Source of the DNA: an uncultured bacterium
GTDB taxonomy: Bacteria > Actinomycetota > Coriobacteriia > Coriobacteriales > Coriobacteriaceae
Assembly (NCBI GenBank): GCA_905215065.1
Contig: CAJMOF010000006.1
Coordinates: forward strand, 69,526-133,525
Reading direction: 5' to 3'
Length of the DNA stretch: 64,000 nucleotides
A model generated the notes under the pieces. That model did not search any database. It saw nothing but the letters and a program-made list of their open reading frames with translations, and had not been told where the DNA came from. Every line of letters begins with the position of its first letter. Positions within the stretch are counted from its first letter, which is position 1. Position numbers and translations under genes: made by a program. Of this stretch, positions 8,538 through 16,900 are shown piece by piece.

Positions 8538-9803
8538 ATGACTAGGTATATGAGTAGATGTATCGATCGCTCAATCGAACGCGATCTTGGCATTTTTGGT
8601 GCCGTGCTCATTCAGGGACCGAAGTGGTGCGGAAAGACGACTACGGCCCAGCGATTCGCTGAATCATCGTTGTCTCTCTCCGACCCTGCCGGAGACTTTG
8701 CCGCACTGCAGCTTGCCAGGATCGACCCAGCTCAAGCAATAGTCGGCGCAACGCCGAGACTCATCGATGAGTGGCAGGAAGAGCCAAAACTGTGGGACGC
8801 AATACGTTTCGAATGCGATCGTCGGACCGGTGAGCCAGGGCAGTTTTTGCTTACGGGGTCAGCAACACCAAACGACGCCGACCAACCGATGCACAGCGGC
8901 ATCGGGCGCATATCACGTTTGCGCATGGAAACAATGACTCTGGCCGAACTCGGGGTTTCCTCAGGGGCGGTCTCGCTCGAAACGCTGCTTAACGGATGCC
9001 CCATCAAAGCGGCACTTGGATCCATCAACGGCATCGCCGATATCGCCGATTTGCTATGCCGTGGTGGTTGGCCTCAGGCGGTTGGCAAGACGACTGCCGA
9101 TGCAATGCGTATATCCGCTGCCTACATCGACGGTGTCTGCGAATCGGATGTTTCGAGGGTTGACGGCGTGAAGCGTGACCCAGAGAAAGTCAGGGCTCTT
9201 CTGTCTTCGCTTGCGCGCAACGAATCCACTCTTGCCGGCGAAAAGTCTCTTGAGAAAGACCTCGGCGGTGAGGTATCGAGAAGTACGCTGCGGCGCTATA
9301 CGGATGCCTTGCGCAGAATACACATCATCGATGATATCCCGGCTTGGCATCCGGCGCTCAGGTCTCCGGTAAAGCTGCGGCAAAGTGCAAAAAGGCACCT
9401 CGCCGACCCTTCGCTTGCCGTCGCACTGCTCGGAGCAAATCCGGAGTCATTGGCATCCGACCCGAAGACGCTGGGGCTGCTCTTCGAATCCCTCGTCCTG
9501 CACGACCTTAAGGTCTATGCAGCCGCAAATGACTCATCGGTGTCCCACTACCATGACGCCGACGATCTCGAGGTCGATGCCGTTATACACAGGCGCGATG
9601 GAACTTGGATTGCCGTGGAAATTAAACTCGGAAGTCCGCAGATCCCCGAGGCATCTGCAAACCTGCTTCGACTCGAGCGCAAACTTGTCGAGCGTGGCGA
9701 GAGACCACCCGCGGCCAAGCTCATCGTCATCGGGTTCGGCATGCCAGCCCATACAACGCCCGAGGGCATTATCGTTGCCCCCGTTGACACACTCGCGCCC
9801 TAG
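8538..9803 (+). CDS. ATP-binding protein, AAA plus DUF4143 domains
   Basis: The 421-residue protein has a Walker A loop GPKWCGKTT near residue 29 and a Walker B-like RLIDEWQEEP near residue 80, followed by LLTGSA, the sensor-type strand. The C-terminal half (about 210-415) is the DUF4143 region with LGLLFESLVLHDLKVY and a PD-(D/E)xK-like pattern, D-x-x-DAVIHR followed by VAVEIKLG. Proteins of this layout are widespread in actinobacteria and Bacteroides; their function is not settled, although the nuclease-like fold suggests a DNA-related or toxin-like role. The ATG at 8538 has GCGGGAAG in front; the earlier ATG at 8523 has none. It stands alone, preceded by the 23-bp repeat array. Confidence 0.85.
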   Translation: MTRYMSRCIDRSIERDLGIFGAVLIQGPKWCGKTTTAQRFAESSLSLSDPAGDFAALQLARIDPAQAIVGATPRLIDEWQEEPKLWDAIRFECDRRTGEPGQFLLTGSATPNDADQPMHSGIGRISRLRMETMTLAELGVSSGAVSLETLLNGCPIKAALGSINGIADIADLLCRGGWPQAVGKTTADAMRISAAYIDGVCESDVSRVDGVKRDPEKVRALLSSLARNESTLAGEKSLEKDLGGEVSRSTLRRYTDALRRIHIIDDIPAWHPALRSPVKLRQSAKRHLADPSLAVALLGANPESLASDPKTLGLLFESLVLHDLKVYAAANDSSVSHYHDADDLEVDAVIHRRDGTWIAVEIKLGSPQIPEASANLLRLERKLVERGERPPAAKLIVIGFGMPAHTTPEGIIVAPVDTLAP

Positions 9804-9831
9804 CGCTGCGTTACATGCCCCACGGGCTTGC

Positions 9832-11691
9832 TTACTGGGCGAACTGGCTGCGGTAGAGCTCGGCGTAGAAGCCGTCTGCCGCCAGCAGCTCGTCGTGTGT
9901 ACCCCGCTCGATAATCTGGCCGTCGCGCATGACCAGGATGCAGTCGGCGTTGCGGATCGTCGACAGGCGGTGCGCCACCACAAAGCTTGTGCGACCGGCC
10001 ATGAGCTCGTCGAATGCCGCCTGCACCTGCAGCTCGGTGCGCGTGTCGATACTCGAGGTCGCCTCGTCCAGCAGCAAAATCGCCGGGTCGGTGAGCATGA
10101 CACGTGCGATGCACAGCAGCTGCTTTTGGCCCTGGCTAAACGTACCGCCGTCCTCGCCGATGACCGTATCGTAGCCGCCTGGCAGCTGCACGATAAACTT
10201 GTGCGCATGCGCGCGCTTGGCAGCCTCGATAACCTGTTCGCGTGTGGCATCCGGGCAACCGTAAGCGATGTTTTCCGCCACGGTGCCCTCAAACAGCCAA
10301 GTGTCCTGCAGCACCATGCCAAAGGCACGGCGCAGGCTTGCGCGCGTGTAGTCACGCGAGGAACGGCCATCGACCGCAATGCGACCGGCGTCGATGTCGT
10401 AAAAGCGCGGCAACAGGTTGATGAGCGTCGTCTTGCCACAGCCCGTGGGGCCGACCAGGGCAAAGCGCATGCCGGGCTTGGCATCGATGCAGATATCCTG
10501 CAGCAGCTTGCGGTCGGGCGCGTAGCTAAAGTCCACGTGCTCAAAGGCGACCTCGCCCTGCGGCGCGGCAAGCTCTACGGCGTCCGACGCATCGGGCTCT
10601 TGCTCACGGGCGTCGAGCAGTGCAAACATGCGGCGCGCCGAGGCGTACGCGGTCTGGATTTGCGTGATGACGTTCGTGACCTCGTTGAACGGCTTAGTGT
10701 ACTGGTTAGCGTAGGACAGGAAGATCTGCACGCCGCCCACCGTGAGCGCCGCAGGCACGCCCGTGATCACGCCCGCGCAGCCAATCACGGCGACCACGGC
10801 GTAGATGATGTTATTGATAAAGCGCGTGCCGGGGTTAGAAAGCGAACCCATAAACTGCGCGCGCTCGCCCGCCGTATAGAGCTCGGCGTTGAGCGCGTCG
10901 AAGCGCGCTTGGGCGTTCGCGCCGTAGGCAAACGCATCAACCAGCTTTTGCTCGCCCACATACTCCTCGATATGACCGCCCAGTTGACCCTGAATACGCT
11001 GTTGAGCAGTGAAGCTCTTGTTGGAAAGCTTGGCGATGGCACCGGCCGCAAAGATGGAAAGCGGCGTGACGAGCACCACCACGAGCGTCATGATCAGGTT
11101 GATGGAGAGCATAAACGCGAGCGTGCCCACGATGGTGATGACGCCGGTAAAGAGCTGCGTAAAGCCCTGCAGCAGGCCGTCACCCACCTGATCGACGTCG
11201 TTGACCACGCGGCTCATGAGGTCGCCGTGGGCATGGCCGTCGATAAAGCTGAGCGGCATGCGGCTGAGCTTGTCGCTCGCCTCCACGCGCATGTCGCGCA
11301 CCGTCTCGTAGGACAGACGGTTGACGCAGTAGCCCTGCAGCCACTGGAAGGCCGCGGCACCTACCACGACAATCGCGAGCTTGGTGACGAGCGGCAGCAG
11401 CGCGTCAAAGTCCACCCGCCCGGCGGCAACGATGAGGTCGATGCCCTCGCCGATAAGGATGGGCGTATAGAGTTGCAAGATCACCGAGATGGCGGCACTC
11501 ACAAACGACGCCGTAAACGAAATGCGATGCGGGCTGACGTAGCCCAGCAGGCGGCGAGTTACCGCGTCCACGGGGTAGCGCTCGGGGTCGCCGGGCTGAC
11601 GCGGGCCGTCACCCAAGTCGTTGAGGCTATCGTTGCCGGACACGTTGGCCGTCATCGTGGCGACCGAACCGGAAGAAGTATACGGATTCAT
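9832..11691 (-). CDS. ABC exporter subunit, fused permease and ATPase, second of a heterodimer
   Basis: This 619-residue half-transporter has six membrane helices (about 55-340) and a nucleotide-binding domain with Walker A GPTGCGKTT, a signature FSQGQKQ and Walker B ILLLDEATSS. The catalytic glutamate is present, but the signature is not the canonical LSGGQ. The partner gene just upstream has a good signature and lacks the glutamate. Known heterodimeric exporters (LmrCD, TM287/288, BmrCD) show this same division into one working and one degenerate ATP site. The start codon directly follows the upstream TAA, so the two are coupled. The substrate, possibly a drug, lipid or peptide, cannot be read from the sequence. 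Confidence 0.9.
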   Translation of the reverse strand: MNPYTSSGSVATMTANVSGNDSLNDLGDGPRQPGDPERYPVDAVTRRLLGYVSPHRISFTASFVSAAISVILQLYTPILIGEGIDLIVAAGRVDFDALLPLVTKLAIVVVGAAAFQWLQGYCVNRLSYETVRDMRVEASDKLSRMPLSFIDGHAHGDLMSRVVNDVDQVGDGLLQGFTQLFTGVITIVGTLAFMLSINLIMTLVVVLVTPLSIFAAGAIAKLSNKSFTAQQRIQGQLGGHIEEYVGEQKLVDAFAYGANAQARFDALNAELYTAGERAQFMGSLSNPGTRFINNIIYAVVAVIGCAGVITGVPAALTVGGVQIFLSYANQYTKPFNEVTNVITQIQTAYASARRMFALLDAREQEPDASDAVELAAPQGEVAFEHVDFSYAPDRKLLQDICIDAKPGMRFALVGPTGCGKTTLINLLPRFYDIDAGRIAVDGRSSRDYTRASLRRAFGMVLQDTWLFEGTVAENIAYGCPDATREQVIEAAKRAHAHKFIVQLPGGYDTVIGEDGGTFSQGQKQLLCIARVMLTDPAILLLDEATSSIDTRTELQVQAAFDELMAGRTSFVVAHRLSTIRNADCILVMRDGQIIERGTHDELLAADGFYAELYRSQFAQ

Positions 11692-13548
11692 TTAGCAGCC
11701 CTCCTTTGCGCAGACGGATGCGGGGACGGTTGGGGCAGACGCGGGCGCCGCACTCCCCTGCTGGCCCTCGAGCTCCTCGCGGCGCAGCTGCGACTGGCAA
11801 ATCTCGCGATAGAGCTGGCAGCTTGCATACAGCTCGTCATGCGTGCCCAGGCCCGCAACCGATCCGTGGTCGAGCACGCAGATCATGTCGGCATCGCGCA
11901 CGGTCGAGACGCGCTGGCTCACGATGACCGTCGTGAGCGGCAGCCCGCCCTCGGCGGCACCGCGCACGCTACGCTCGCGGACGGCATGGCGAAGCGCCGC
12001 GTCGGTCTTAAAGTCGAGCGCCGAGGCAGAATCGTCCATGATCAGGACCTGTGGCGAGCCCACCAGGGCACGCGCGATGGTCAGGCGCTGGCGCTGGCCA
12101 CCGCTAAAGTTCTTGCCGCCCGCCTCGACCGGGGCATCGAGCCCCTGCGACTTGTTGCGCACGAACTCGCTCGCCTGCGCCATATCGAGCGCTGCCCAGA
12201 GCTCCTCGTCGGTCGCCGACTCGTCACGCCAGGTCAGGTTGCTGCGGATGGTGCCGCTCACCAGCGACGCTCGCTGCGGAACGGTCGCGACCACGTGGCG
12301 CAGCTGGTCGAGCGGCCAAGTGCGCACGTCGGTACCCATCACGCTCACGCTGCCGGTGCCCGCATCGTACAGGCGCGGGATAAGCGAGACGAGCGTGGAC
12401 TTGCCGCTGCCCGTGCCGCCGATAATGCCGAGCGTTTTGCCCAGCGGCAGCTCCAGCGTCACATCGCTCACGGCATTTGCCGCGCCCACGCCAAACGAAA
12501 AGCTCGCATGGTCAAAGCTCAACGCAGGGACCGGAACAGCGCCACCCGCCAGTTCGCCCGGCTCGGGCAGTGCGACCGGCTGGTTGCCCTCATCGGTAAT
12601 GCTCGGCACGCAATTGAGCACCTCGTTGATACGAGACGCGCTGGCGCTCGACTTGGTAAAGACCACGACCAGGTTGGCGACATACACGATGGAGGTGAGG
12701 GTCTGCGTCATGTAGTTGACGAACGCCATGACCTGACCCTGCGTGAGCTCGCCCACGTTGACCTGGATGCCGCCGATCCACAGGATGGCGCACACGCCCA
12801 GGTTCATCACAAGAAACGTGACGGGGTTGAGAATCGACGAGAGCTTGCCCACCGCGATGGCAGTATTGGCCTGGTCATCGGCGGCTTGGGCAAAGCGCTC
12901 GCGCTCATGGTCCTCGCGCACGAAGGCGCGAACCACGCGGGCGCCCGAAAGGCCCTCGCGGCAGATAAGCGCGATGCGGTCAAGCTTTGCCTGCAGCTGC
13001 TTGTAGTACGGGATACAGCGCGCCATGACAAACCAAAACACCAGGCCGATGGCGGGCGTGCAGATCAAAAAGATGATGCCGAGCTTAAGGTCGATGGCAA
13101 GGGCCGCAACCATGGAACCCACGGCCAAGAAGGGCCAGCGGATGAGCATGCGCACGCCCAGCGCCACGGCAAGCTGCACCTGGTTGACGTCGTTGGTGAT
13201 GCGGGTGATAAGCGACGGCGTGCCAAAGCGGTCGAGTTCGGCATAGCTCAGTTTGTTGATGTGCTGATAGAGCGCACCGCGAATGTCGGTGCCCATGCCC
13301 TGCGAGGTGAGCGCCGCCATCTTTTGGCAGACGAGCGTAAACGAGATGCCGATCACGGCCATGGCGGCAAGCACCATGCCGTAGTGGACGACGGCGTCCA
13401 CGTCGTGCGAGCCAATGCCCTTATCGATCATCTGGGCAATCACCAGCGGCGTCAGCAGGTCAAAGATCACTTCGATCAACTTGCACGCAGGGCCGATCAC
13501 CATATATCGGCGAAACTTACCACCAAAACGCCTGAGCAACTCAATCAT
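11692..13548 (-). CDS. ABC exporter subunit, fused permease and ATPase, first of a heterodimer
   Basis: This 618-residue half-transporter begins MIELLRRFGGKFRRY at an ATG preceded by AGGGAG; longer frames have no RBS. Six membrane helices cover about residues 20-320. The ATPase domain carries Walker A GGTGSGKST, signature FSGGQRQR and Walker B VLIMDDSAS, in which the glutamate after the Walker aspartate is replaced by Asp. That is the mark of the degenerate-site subunit in heterodimeric exporters. It pairs with the gene that begins immediately after its stop codon. No regulator lies next to this pair, unlike the second exporter pair at 23.8-27.5 kb. Confidence 0.9.
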   Translation of the reverse strand: MIELLRRFGGKFRRYMVIGPACKLIEVIFDLLTPLVIAQMIDKGIGSHDVDAVVHYGMVLAAMAVIGISFTLVCQKMAALTSQGMGTDIRGALYQHINKLSYAELDRFGTPSLITRITNDVNQVQLAVALGVRMLIRWPFLAVGSMVAALAIDLKLGIIFLICTPAIGLVFWFVMARCIPYYKQLQAKLDRIALICREGLSGARVVRAFVREDHERERFAQAADDQANTAIAVGKLSSILNPVTFLVMNLGVCAILWIGGIQVNVGELTQGQVMAFVNYMTQTLTSIVYVANLVVVFTKSSASASRINEVLNCVPSITDEGNQPVALPEPGELAGGAVPVPALSFDHASFSFGVGAANAVSDVTLELPLGKTLGIIGGTGSGKSTLVSLIPRLYDAGTGSVSVMGTDVRTWPLDQLRHVVATVPQRASLVSGTIRSNLTWRDESATDEELWAALDMAQASEFVRNKSQGLDAPVEAGGKNFSGGQRQRLTIARALVGSPQVLIMDDSASALDFKTDAALRHAVRERSVRGAAEGGLPLTTVIVSQRVSTVRDADMICVLDHGSVAGLGTHDELYASCQLYREICQSQLRREELEGQQGSAAPASAPTVPASVCAKEGC

Positions 13549-13757
13549 GTATAGGCGCTCCCTATCATCATCCACATTCAATTCGAACCATGATAGTACC
13601 GCCACCCCAAAAGAAGCGTAAACAACTCGTCATTTCTAACGGGATTCAGTTTTCAGAGGAGCATACGCGCACACCCAGCCAGTGGCGGGCAAACCGCCTG
13701 ATATACTTACATTAGTGCTACCAAGTTAGTCGCCGACCCTTGAAATGAGGTGCCGAG

Positions 13758-14730
13758 ATGAACGACATTCTCGCAAGAAGAGCAAGACGAGCAACTGTGG
13801 GCATCGCCCTTTCCGCGGCGCTTGTCGCGGGAATCGCCCCCCCCCGTAACGGCGATCGCGGCAGAAACCAGTTCCCCCACCGGTGCAGTTGCCTTGCAGA
13901 CGGAAGATGCGGCCGCCGCAAAAGAAAAAGCGTATGCAGCCATGCAGGAAGCGCTCAAAAACCTCGAGGTCGCAAAAGACGCCGCAAGTCCTGAGAAAAT
14001 TGCGGTAATCGATGATGACATTGCCGCTTTTCAAGAGATCTACGACATGGTGGTGACGGAAGCCACCAAACGGAGGGAACGCCTTCCCGCCATGCAAGCG
14101 AACGTCGGTGCAGCCCAAGCCAAATACGATGAGGCCCACTACCGGACAAGCGGCCTTCAGGCAGAATTAAATAAGGCAATCGACGACGGAGCTTCTAACG
14201 AAACTATTAAGCAGTTGCGAAGTGAGATCATGTCGGCAGAAAGGCGAGAAAAATCTTGTGAAGATGATCTTCACCACTGCCAACGCCGGCTCGAAAGCCA
14301 GGAAAAACAGGTTCAGTATTTCGAAAGTGAGGCAGAGGAAGCCAAAGCCCACATCGATGAGGACGTAGCCAAGCGAGATGCGCTCCTTAGCGATTTGGAA
14401 AAGGCGCAAGCGGCCTATGACGACGCCTGCAAGGCATACGAAGAGGCAAAGGCCGCGGCAGACAAGGCCACCTCGCCCGAGATAACGAAACCCGCCGAGA
14501 CGACAAAACCCTCCAGCTCAGCGCAGCCGGCCGAAACGGCACAGCCCGCCAGCTCGCCCGCGACCGGCAAATACGCTCCATCGAGCTCCACCAAGCAAGC
14601 AGATACGACCGCCGGCAAGCTCGCGAACACGGGCGACGCAGCCCCGAGCGCAATCACGCTCGCAGGAATCGTCGCCGCAGGGTTCGGAATAGCCACCGCG
14701 GGTGTACGCCGCATCAAGAACTCAAAGTAG
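13758..14730 (+). CDS. Phase-variable coiled-coil cell-wall surface protein, copy 1, frame OFF
   Basis: The ATG at 13758 (RBS GAGG) encodes a signal peptide, MNDILARRARRATVGIALSA and beyond, up to GIAPP. A tract of nine C (13837-13845) follows and shifts the frame. With eight C the frame continues as VTAIAAETSS, a normal Ala-x-Ala cleavage region, and gives a 323-residue protein ending at 14730. The mature part is a long acidic and basic coiled coil (about 50-230), then a Ser/Thr/Pro/Ala linker, then LANTGD, a hydrophobic segment and RRIKNSK, which is a complete sortase signal of the LAxTG type. As sequenced only an unexported 302-residue product from an internal ATG at 13822 could be made. 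A sequencing error in the tract is possible, but the same nine C occur in copy 2. Confidence 0.8.
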
Positions 14731-14775
14731 CTGCCAGCGGTTATTGTCTTCGCCAATCCACAAGCCCAGAGACAA

Positions 14776-14816
14776 AAAGAGGCCCGTTTCCCCAACCCAG
14801 AGAAACGGACCTCTTT
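14776..14816 (+). terminator. Terminator hairpin after surface protein copy 1
   Basis: AAAGAGGCCCGTTTC (14776-14790) pairs with GAAACGGACCTCTTT (14802-14816) with one C-A mismatch. The T-run is weak (TTTACTT). Confidence 0.75.
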
Positions 14817-15030
14817 ACTTGAAAAAACAAATGGTAATGCCGCCGTCTCTTGTACCACGCAGCCATCAATGCCCAGACAACACTAGCAAGCCGCGTTCCT
14901 TAAGGGATAGATTTAATGGCTGTTAATCAAGGAGCATACGCGCACACCCGATCAATGGCGGGCAAACTGCCTGATATACTTACATTAGTGCTACCAAGTT
15001 AGTCGCCGACCCTTGAAATGAGGTGCCGAG

Positions 15031-16003
15031 ATGAACGACATTCTCGCAAGAAGAGCAAGACGAGCAACTGTGGGCATCGCCCTTTCCGCGGCGCTTGTCG
15101 CGGGAATCGCCCCCCCCCGTAACGGCGATCGCGGCAGAAACCAGTTCCCCCACCGGTGCAGTTGCCTTGCAGACGGAAGATGCGGCCGCCGCAAAAGAAA
15201 AAGCGTATGCAGCCATGCAGGAAGCGCTCAAAAACCTCGAGGTCGCAAAAGACGCCGCAAGTCCTGAGAAAATTGCGGTAATCGATGATGACATTGCCGC
15301 TTTTCAAGAGATCTACGACATGGTGGTGACGGAAGCCACCAAACGGAGGGAACGCCTTCCCGCCATGCAAGCGAACGTCGGTGCAGCCCAAGCCAAATAC
15401 GATGAGGCCCACTACCGGACAAGCGGCCTTCAGGCAGAATTAAATAAGGCAATCGACGACGGAGCTTCTAACGAAACTATTAAGCAGTTGCGAAGTGAGA
15501 TCATGTCGGCAGAAAGGCGAGAAAAATCTTGTGAAGATGATCTTCACCACTGCCAACGCCGGCTCGAAAGCCAGGAAAAACAGGTTCAGTATTTCGAAAG
15601 TGAGGCAGAGGAAGCCAAAGCCCACATCGATGAGGACGTAGCCAAGCGAGATGCGCTCCTTAGCGATTTGGAAAAGGCGCAAGCGGCCTATGACGACGCC
15701 TGCAAGGCATACGAAGAGGCAAAGGCCGCGGCAGACAAGGCCACCTCGCCCGAGATAACGAAACCCGCCGAGACGACAAAACCCTCCAGCTCAGCGCAGC
15801 CGGCCGAAACGGCACAGCCCGCCAGCTCGCCCGCGACCGGCAAATACGCTCCATCGAGCTCCACCAAGCAAGCAGATACGACCGCCGGCAAGCTCGCGAA
15901 CACGGGCGACGCAGCCCCGAGCGCAATCACGCTCGCAGGAATCGTCGCCGCAGGGTTCGGAATAGCCACCGCGGGTGTACGCCGCATCAAGAACTCAAAG
16001 TAG
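15031..16003 (+). CDS. Phase-variable coiled-coil cell-wall surface protein, copy 2, frame OFF
   Basis: This is the second copy, with the same encoded protein and the same nine-C tract (15110-15118) between signal peptide and mature protein. Removing one C would restore a 323-residue precursor with coiled coil, Pro/Ser/Thr linker, LANTGD and membrane anchor. Each copy has its own promoter region (TATACT box) and terminator, so the two could switch separately and together give four expression states. The two proteins are identical, so the value of two copies would be dosage or a reservoir for conversion, not antigenic difference. No sortase gene lies in the window. Confidence 0.8.
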
Positions 16004-16048
16004 CTGCCAGCGGTTATTGTCTTCGCCAATCCACAAGCCCAGAGACAA

Positions 16049-16088
16049 AAAGAGGTCCGTTTCCCCACCTAGGGAAACGGACCTCTTT
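16049..16088 (+). terminator. Terminator hairpin after surface protein copy 2
   Basis: AAAGAGGTCCGTTTCCC (16049-16065) pairs perfectly with GGGAAACGGACCTCTTT (16072-16088). Confidence 0.75.
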
Positions 16089-16128
16089 AACTGCAAAAAT
16101 TCAAACAACAGCACCGCCGCCTCTTAAA

Positions 16129-16212
16129 CTACGTAGCCATCAATGCCCAGACAACGCCAGCGAGCAGCAAAAGGCACGGGATTAAATTATTCAGATAAAT
16201 GTGACCCTTCAG
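16129..16212 (-). pseudogene. 3' remnant of a small membrane protein gene
   Basis: The minus strand encodes HIYLNNLIPCLLLLAGVVWA and then LMAT and a stop at 16129-16131. No start codon is available before the frame enters the inverted repeat at 16225. A similar tail (SVVWALMA) is seen on the minus strand after surface protein copy 1, near 14865-14890. The fragments look like leftovers of a duplicated neighbour gene. Confidence 0.4.
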
Positions 16213-16224
16213 GCGGTTTTGGTC

Positions 16225-16329
16225 GGCTACCCGCGAGTGCCGGCAGGGCGCTTGGTAGTTGAGCGATCCCGCAGGCGAAGCCGAGGACCAGCGAGACACC
16301 AAGCGCCCTGCCGGCACTCGCGGGTAGCC
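16225..16329. repeat. Perfect 32-bp inverted repeat with 41-base spacer
   Basis: The arm 16225-16256 begins GGCTACCCGCGAGTGCCGG and is the exact reverse complement of 16298-16329. It lies just downstream of the SRP RNA gene on the minus strand and may also stop its transcription. Confidence 0.85.
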
Positions 16330-16342
16330 GCGGCACCAAAAA

Positions 16343-16460
16343 GCGCCTGCGCACTCGATGGATTCGGATGCCCGACAGAGGCTCCTTATGGCTGCTTCCT
16401 TCCGGACCTGACCAGATTCGGAACATATCGTCATCCGAACCCATCGAACGCGCTAGGCGC
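16343..16460 (-). ncRNA. ffs: SRP RNA (4.5S-type, small signal recognition particle RNA)
   Basis: The minus strand contains GGTCAGGTCCGGAAGGAAGC followed by AGCC, the near-universal apical domain that binds Ffh. The flanks pair over a long rod: the 5' end GCGCCTAGCGCG with the 3' end CGCAGGCGC, and ATGGGTTCGGATG with CATCCGAATCCAT. The length is about 118 bases, typical of the small bacterial form. A TATATAT-like -10 box lies directly upstream (minus strand, near 16465-16472), and TTTTTGG follows the 3' end. The ends are set from the pairing and may be off by a few bases. Confidence 0.93.
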
Positions 16461-16505
16461 TCGATATATATTACCTGCTCCCGCCCGATGGGGCAAGACA
16501 GCTAA

Positions 16506-16585
16506 TTTGGGACGAGGCTTTTTTGACTACTTTTTGACTGGGGACATCAGGGTGACGAAAGTAGCCAAGAAAGCCCCGTCCCAAA
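16506..16585. repeat. 28-bp imperfect inverted repeat with GGGGACA loop
   Basis: TTTGGGACGAGGCTT and onward (16506-16533) pairs with 16558-16585 at 25 of 28 positions; the three others are wobble-compatible. The spacer contains ACTGGGGACATCA. A fragment of the same sequence occurs near 29478-29496. Confidence 0.75.
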
Positions 16586-16604
16586 AAGACTGATCTGGTG
16601 CTGC

Positions 16605-16764
16605 GCCACGAAAAGGGCCCATCTACTACGTTTTGGTCGCGGGGGTCGACCATAGCCGACTTTTTCGGAAATCGGCAAGCTCTCTACCTGCGGTTTCATT
16701 TTTGCAAATTCAGAGATAGTCGAGGGTGGTCGGTTAAACGTAGTAGATAGCCGTGTTTCGTGGC
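16605..16764. repeat. Interrupted inverted repeat (ATCTACTACGTTT arms)
   Basis: ATCTACTACGTTT (16621-16633) is the exact complement of 16736-16748. Outside it GCCACGAAA (16605-16613) pairs with TTTCGTGGC (16756-16764). No convincing gene lies inside. Confidence 0.7.
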
Positions 16765-16815
16765 AAACGGTCCGACTCGAAACCCATGTCGACCAGCCTC
16801 GGATGACCATTCACG

Positions 16816-16884
16816 AAGTTGCGGTGGAATACGGACTGAATTGGTACCTTAAAGGCAAAAACACTCCGTATTTCACCGCAACTT
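16816..16884. repeat. 20-bp inverted repeat before the tadA fusion gene end
   Basis: AAGTTGCGGTGGAATACGGA (16816-16835) pairs with 16865-16884 at 19 of 20 positions. A related AAGTTGCGGTGAAA sequence occurs at 39471. Confidence 0.7.
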
Positions 16885-16900
16885 ATCGAGGGGATGGGTT

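Larger units (their letters stand above)
13659..16088 (+). repeat. Tandem duplication of about 1,273 bp with identical cores and diverged flanks
   Basis: The first unit runs from about 13659 (GGAGCATACGCGCACACCC) to 14816 and the second from about 14932 to 16088, an offset of 1,273 bases. The stretch from just before the promoter to shortly past the stop codon is the same in both. The promoter edge (CCAGCCAGTGG versus CCGATCAATGG) and the terminators differ. Identical cores with diverged edges suggest gene conversion, or a recent duplication followed by recombination at the ends. Confidence 0.9.

Noticed and set aside
9385..13554. A 1,389-codon plus-strand open frame
   Set aside because: It lies antisense to two well-supported ABC exporter genes, is full of Arg, His and Ala and has no domain pattern. 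It is a by-product of high-G+C codon use.
16547..16810. An 87-codon minus-strand open frame
   Set aside because: It consists mostly of inverted-repeat sequence and lacks an RBS and a known domain.
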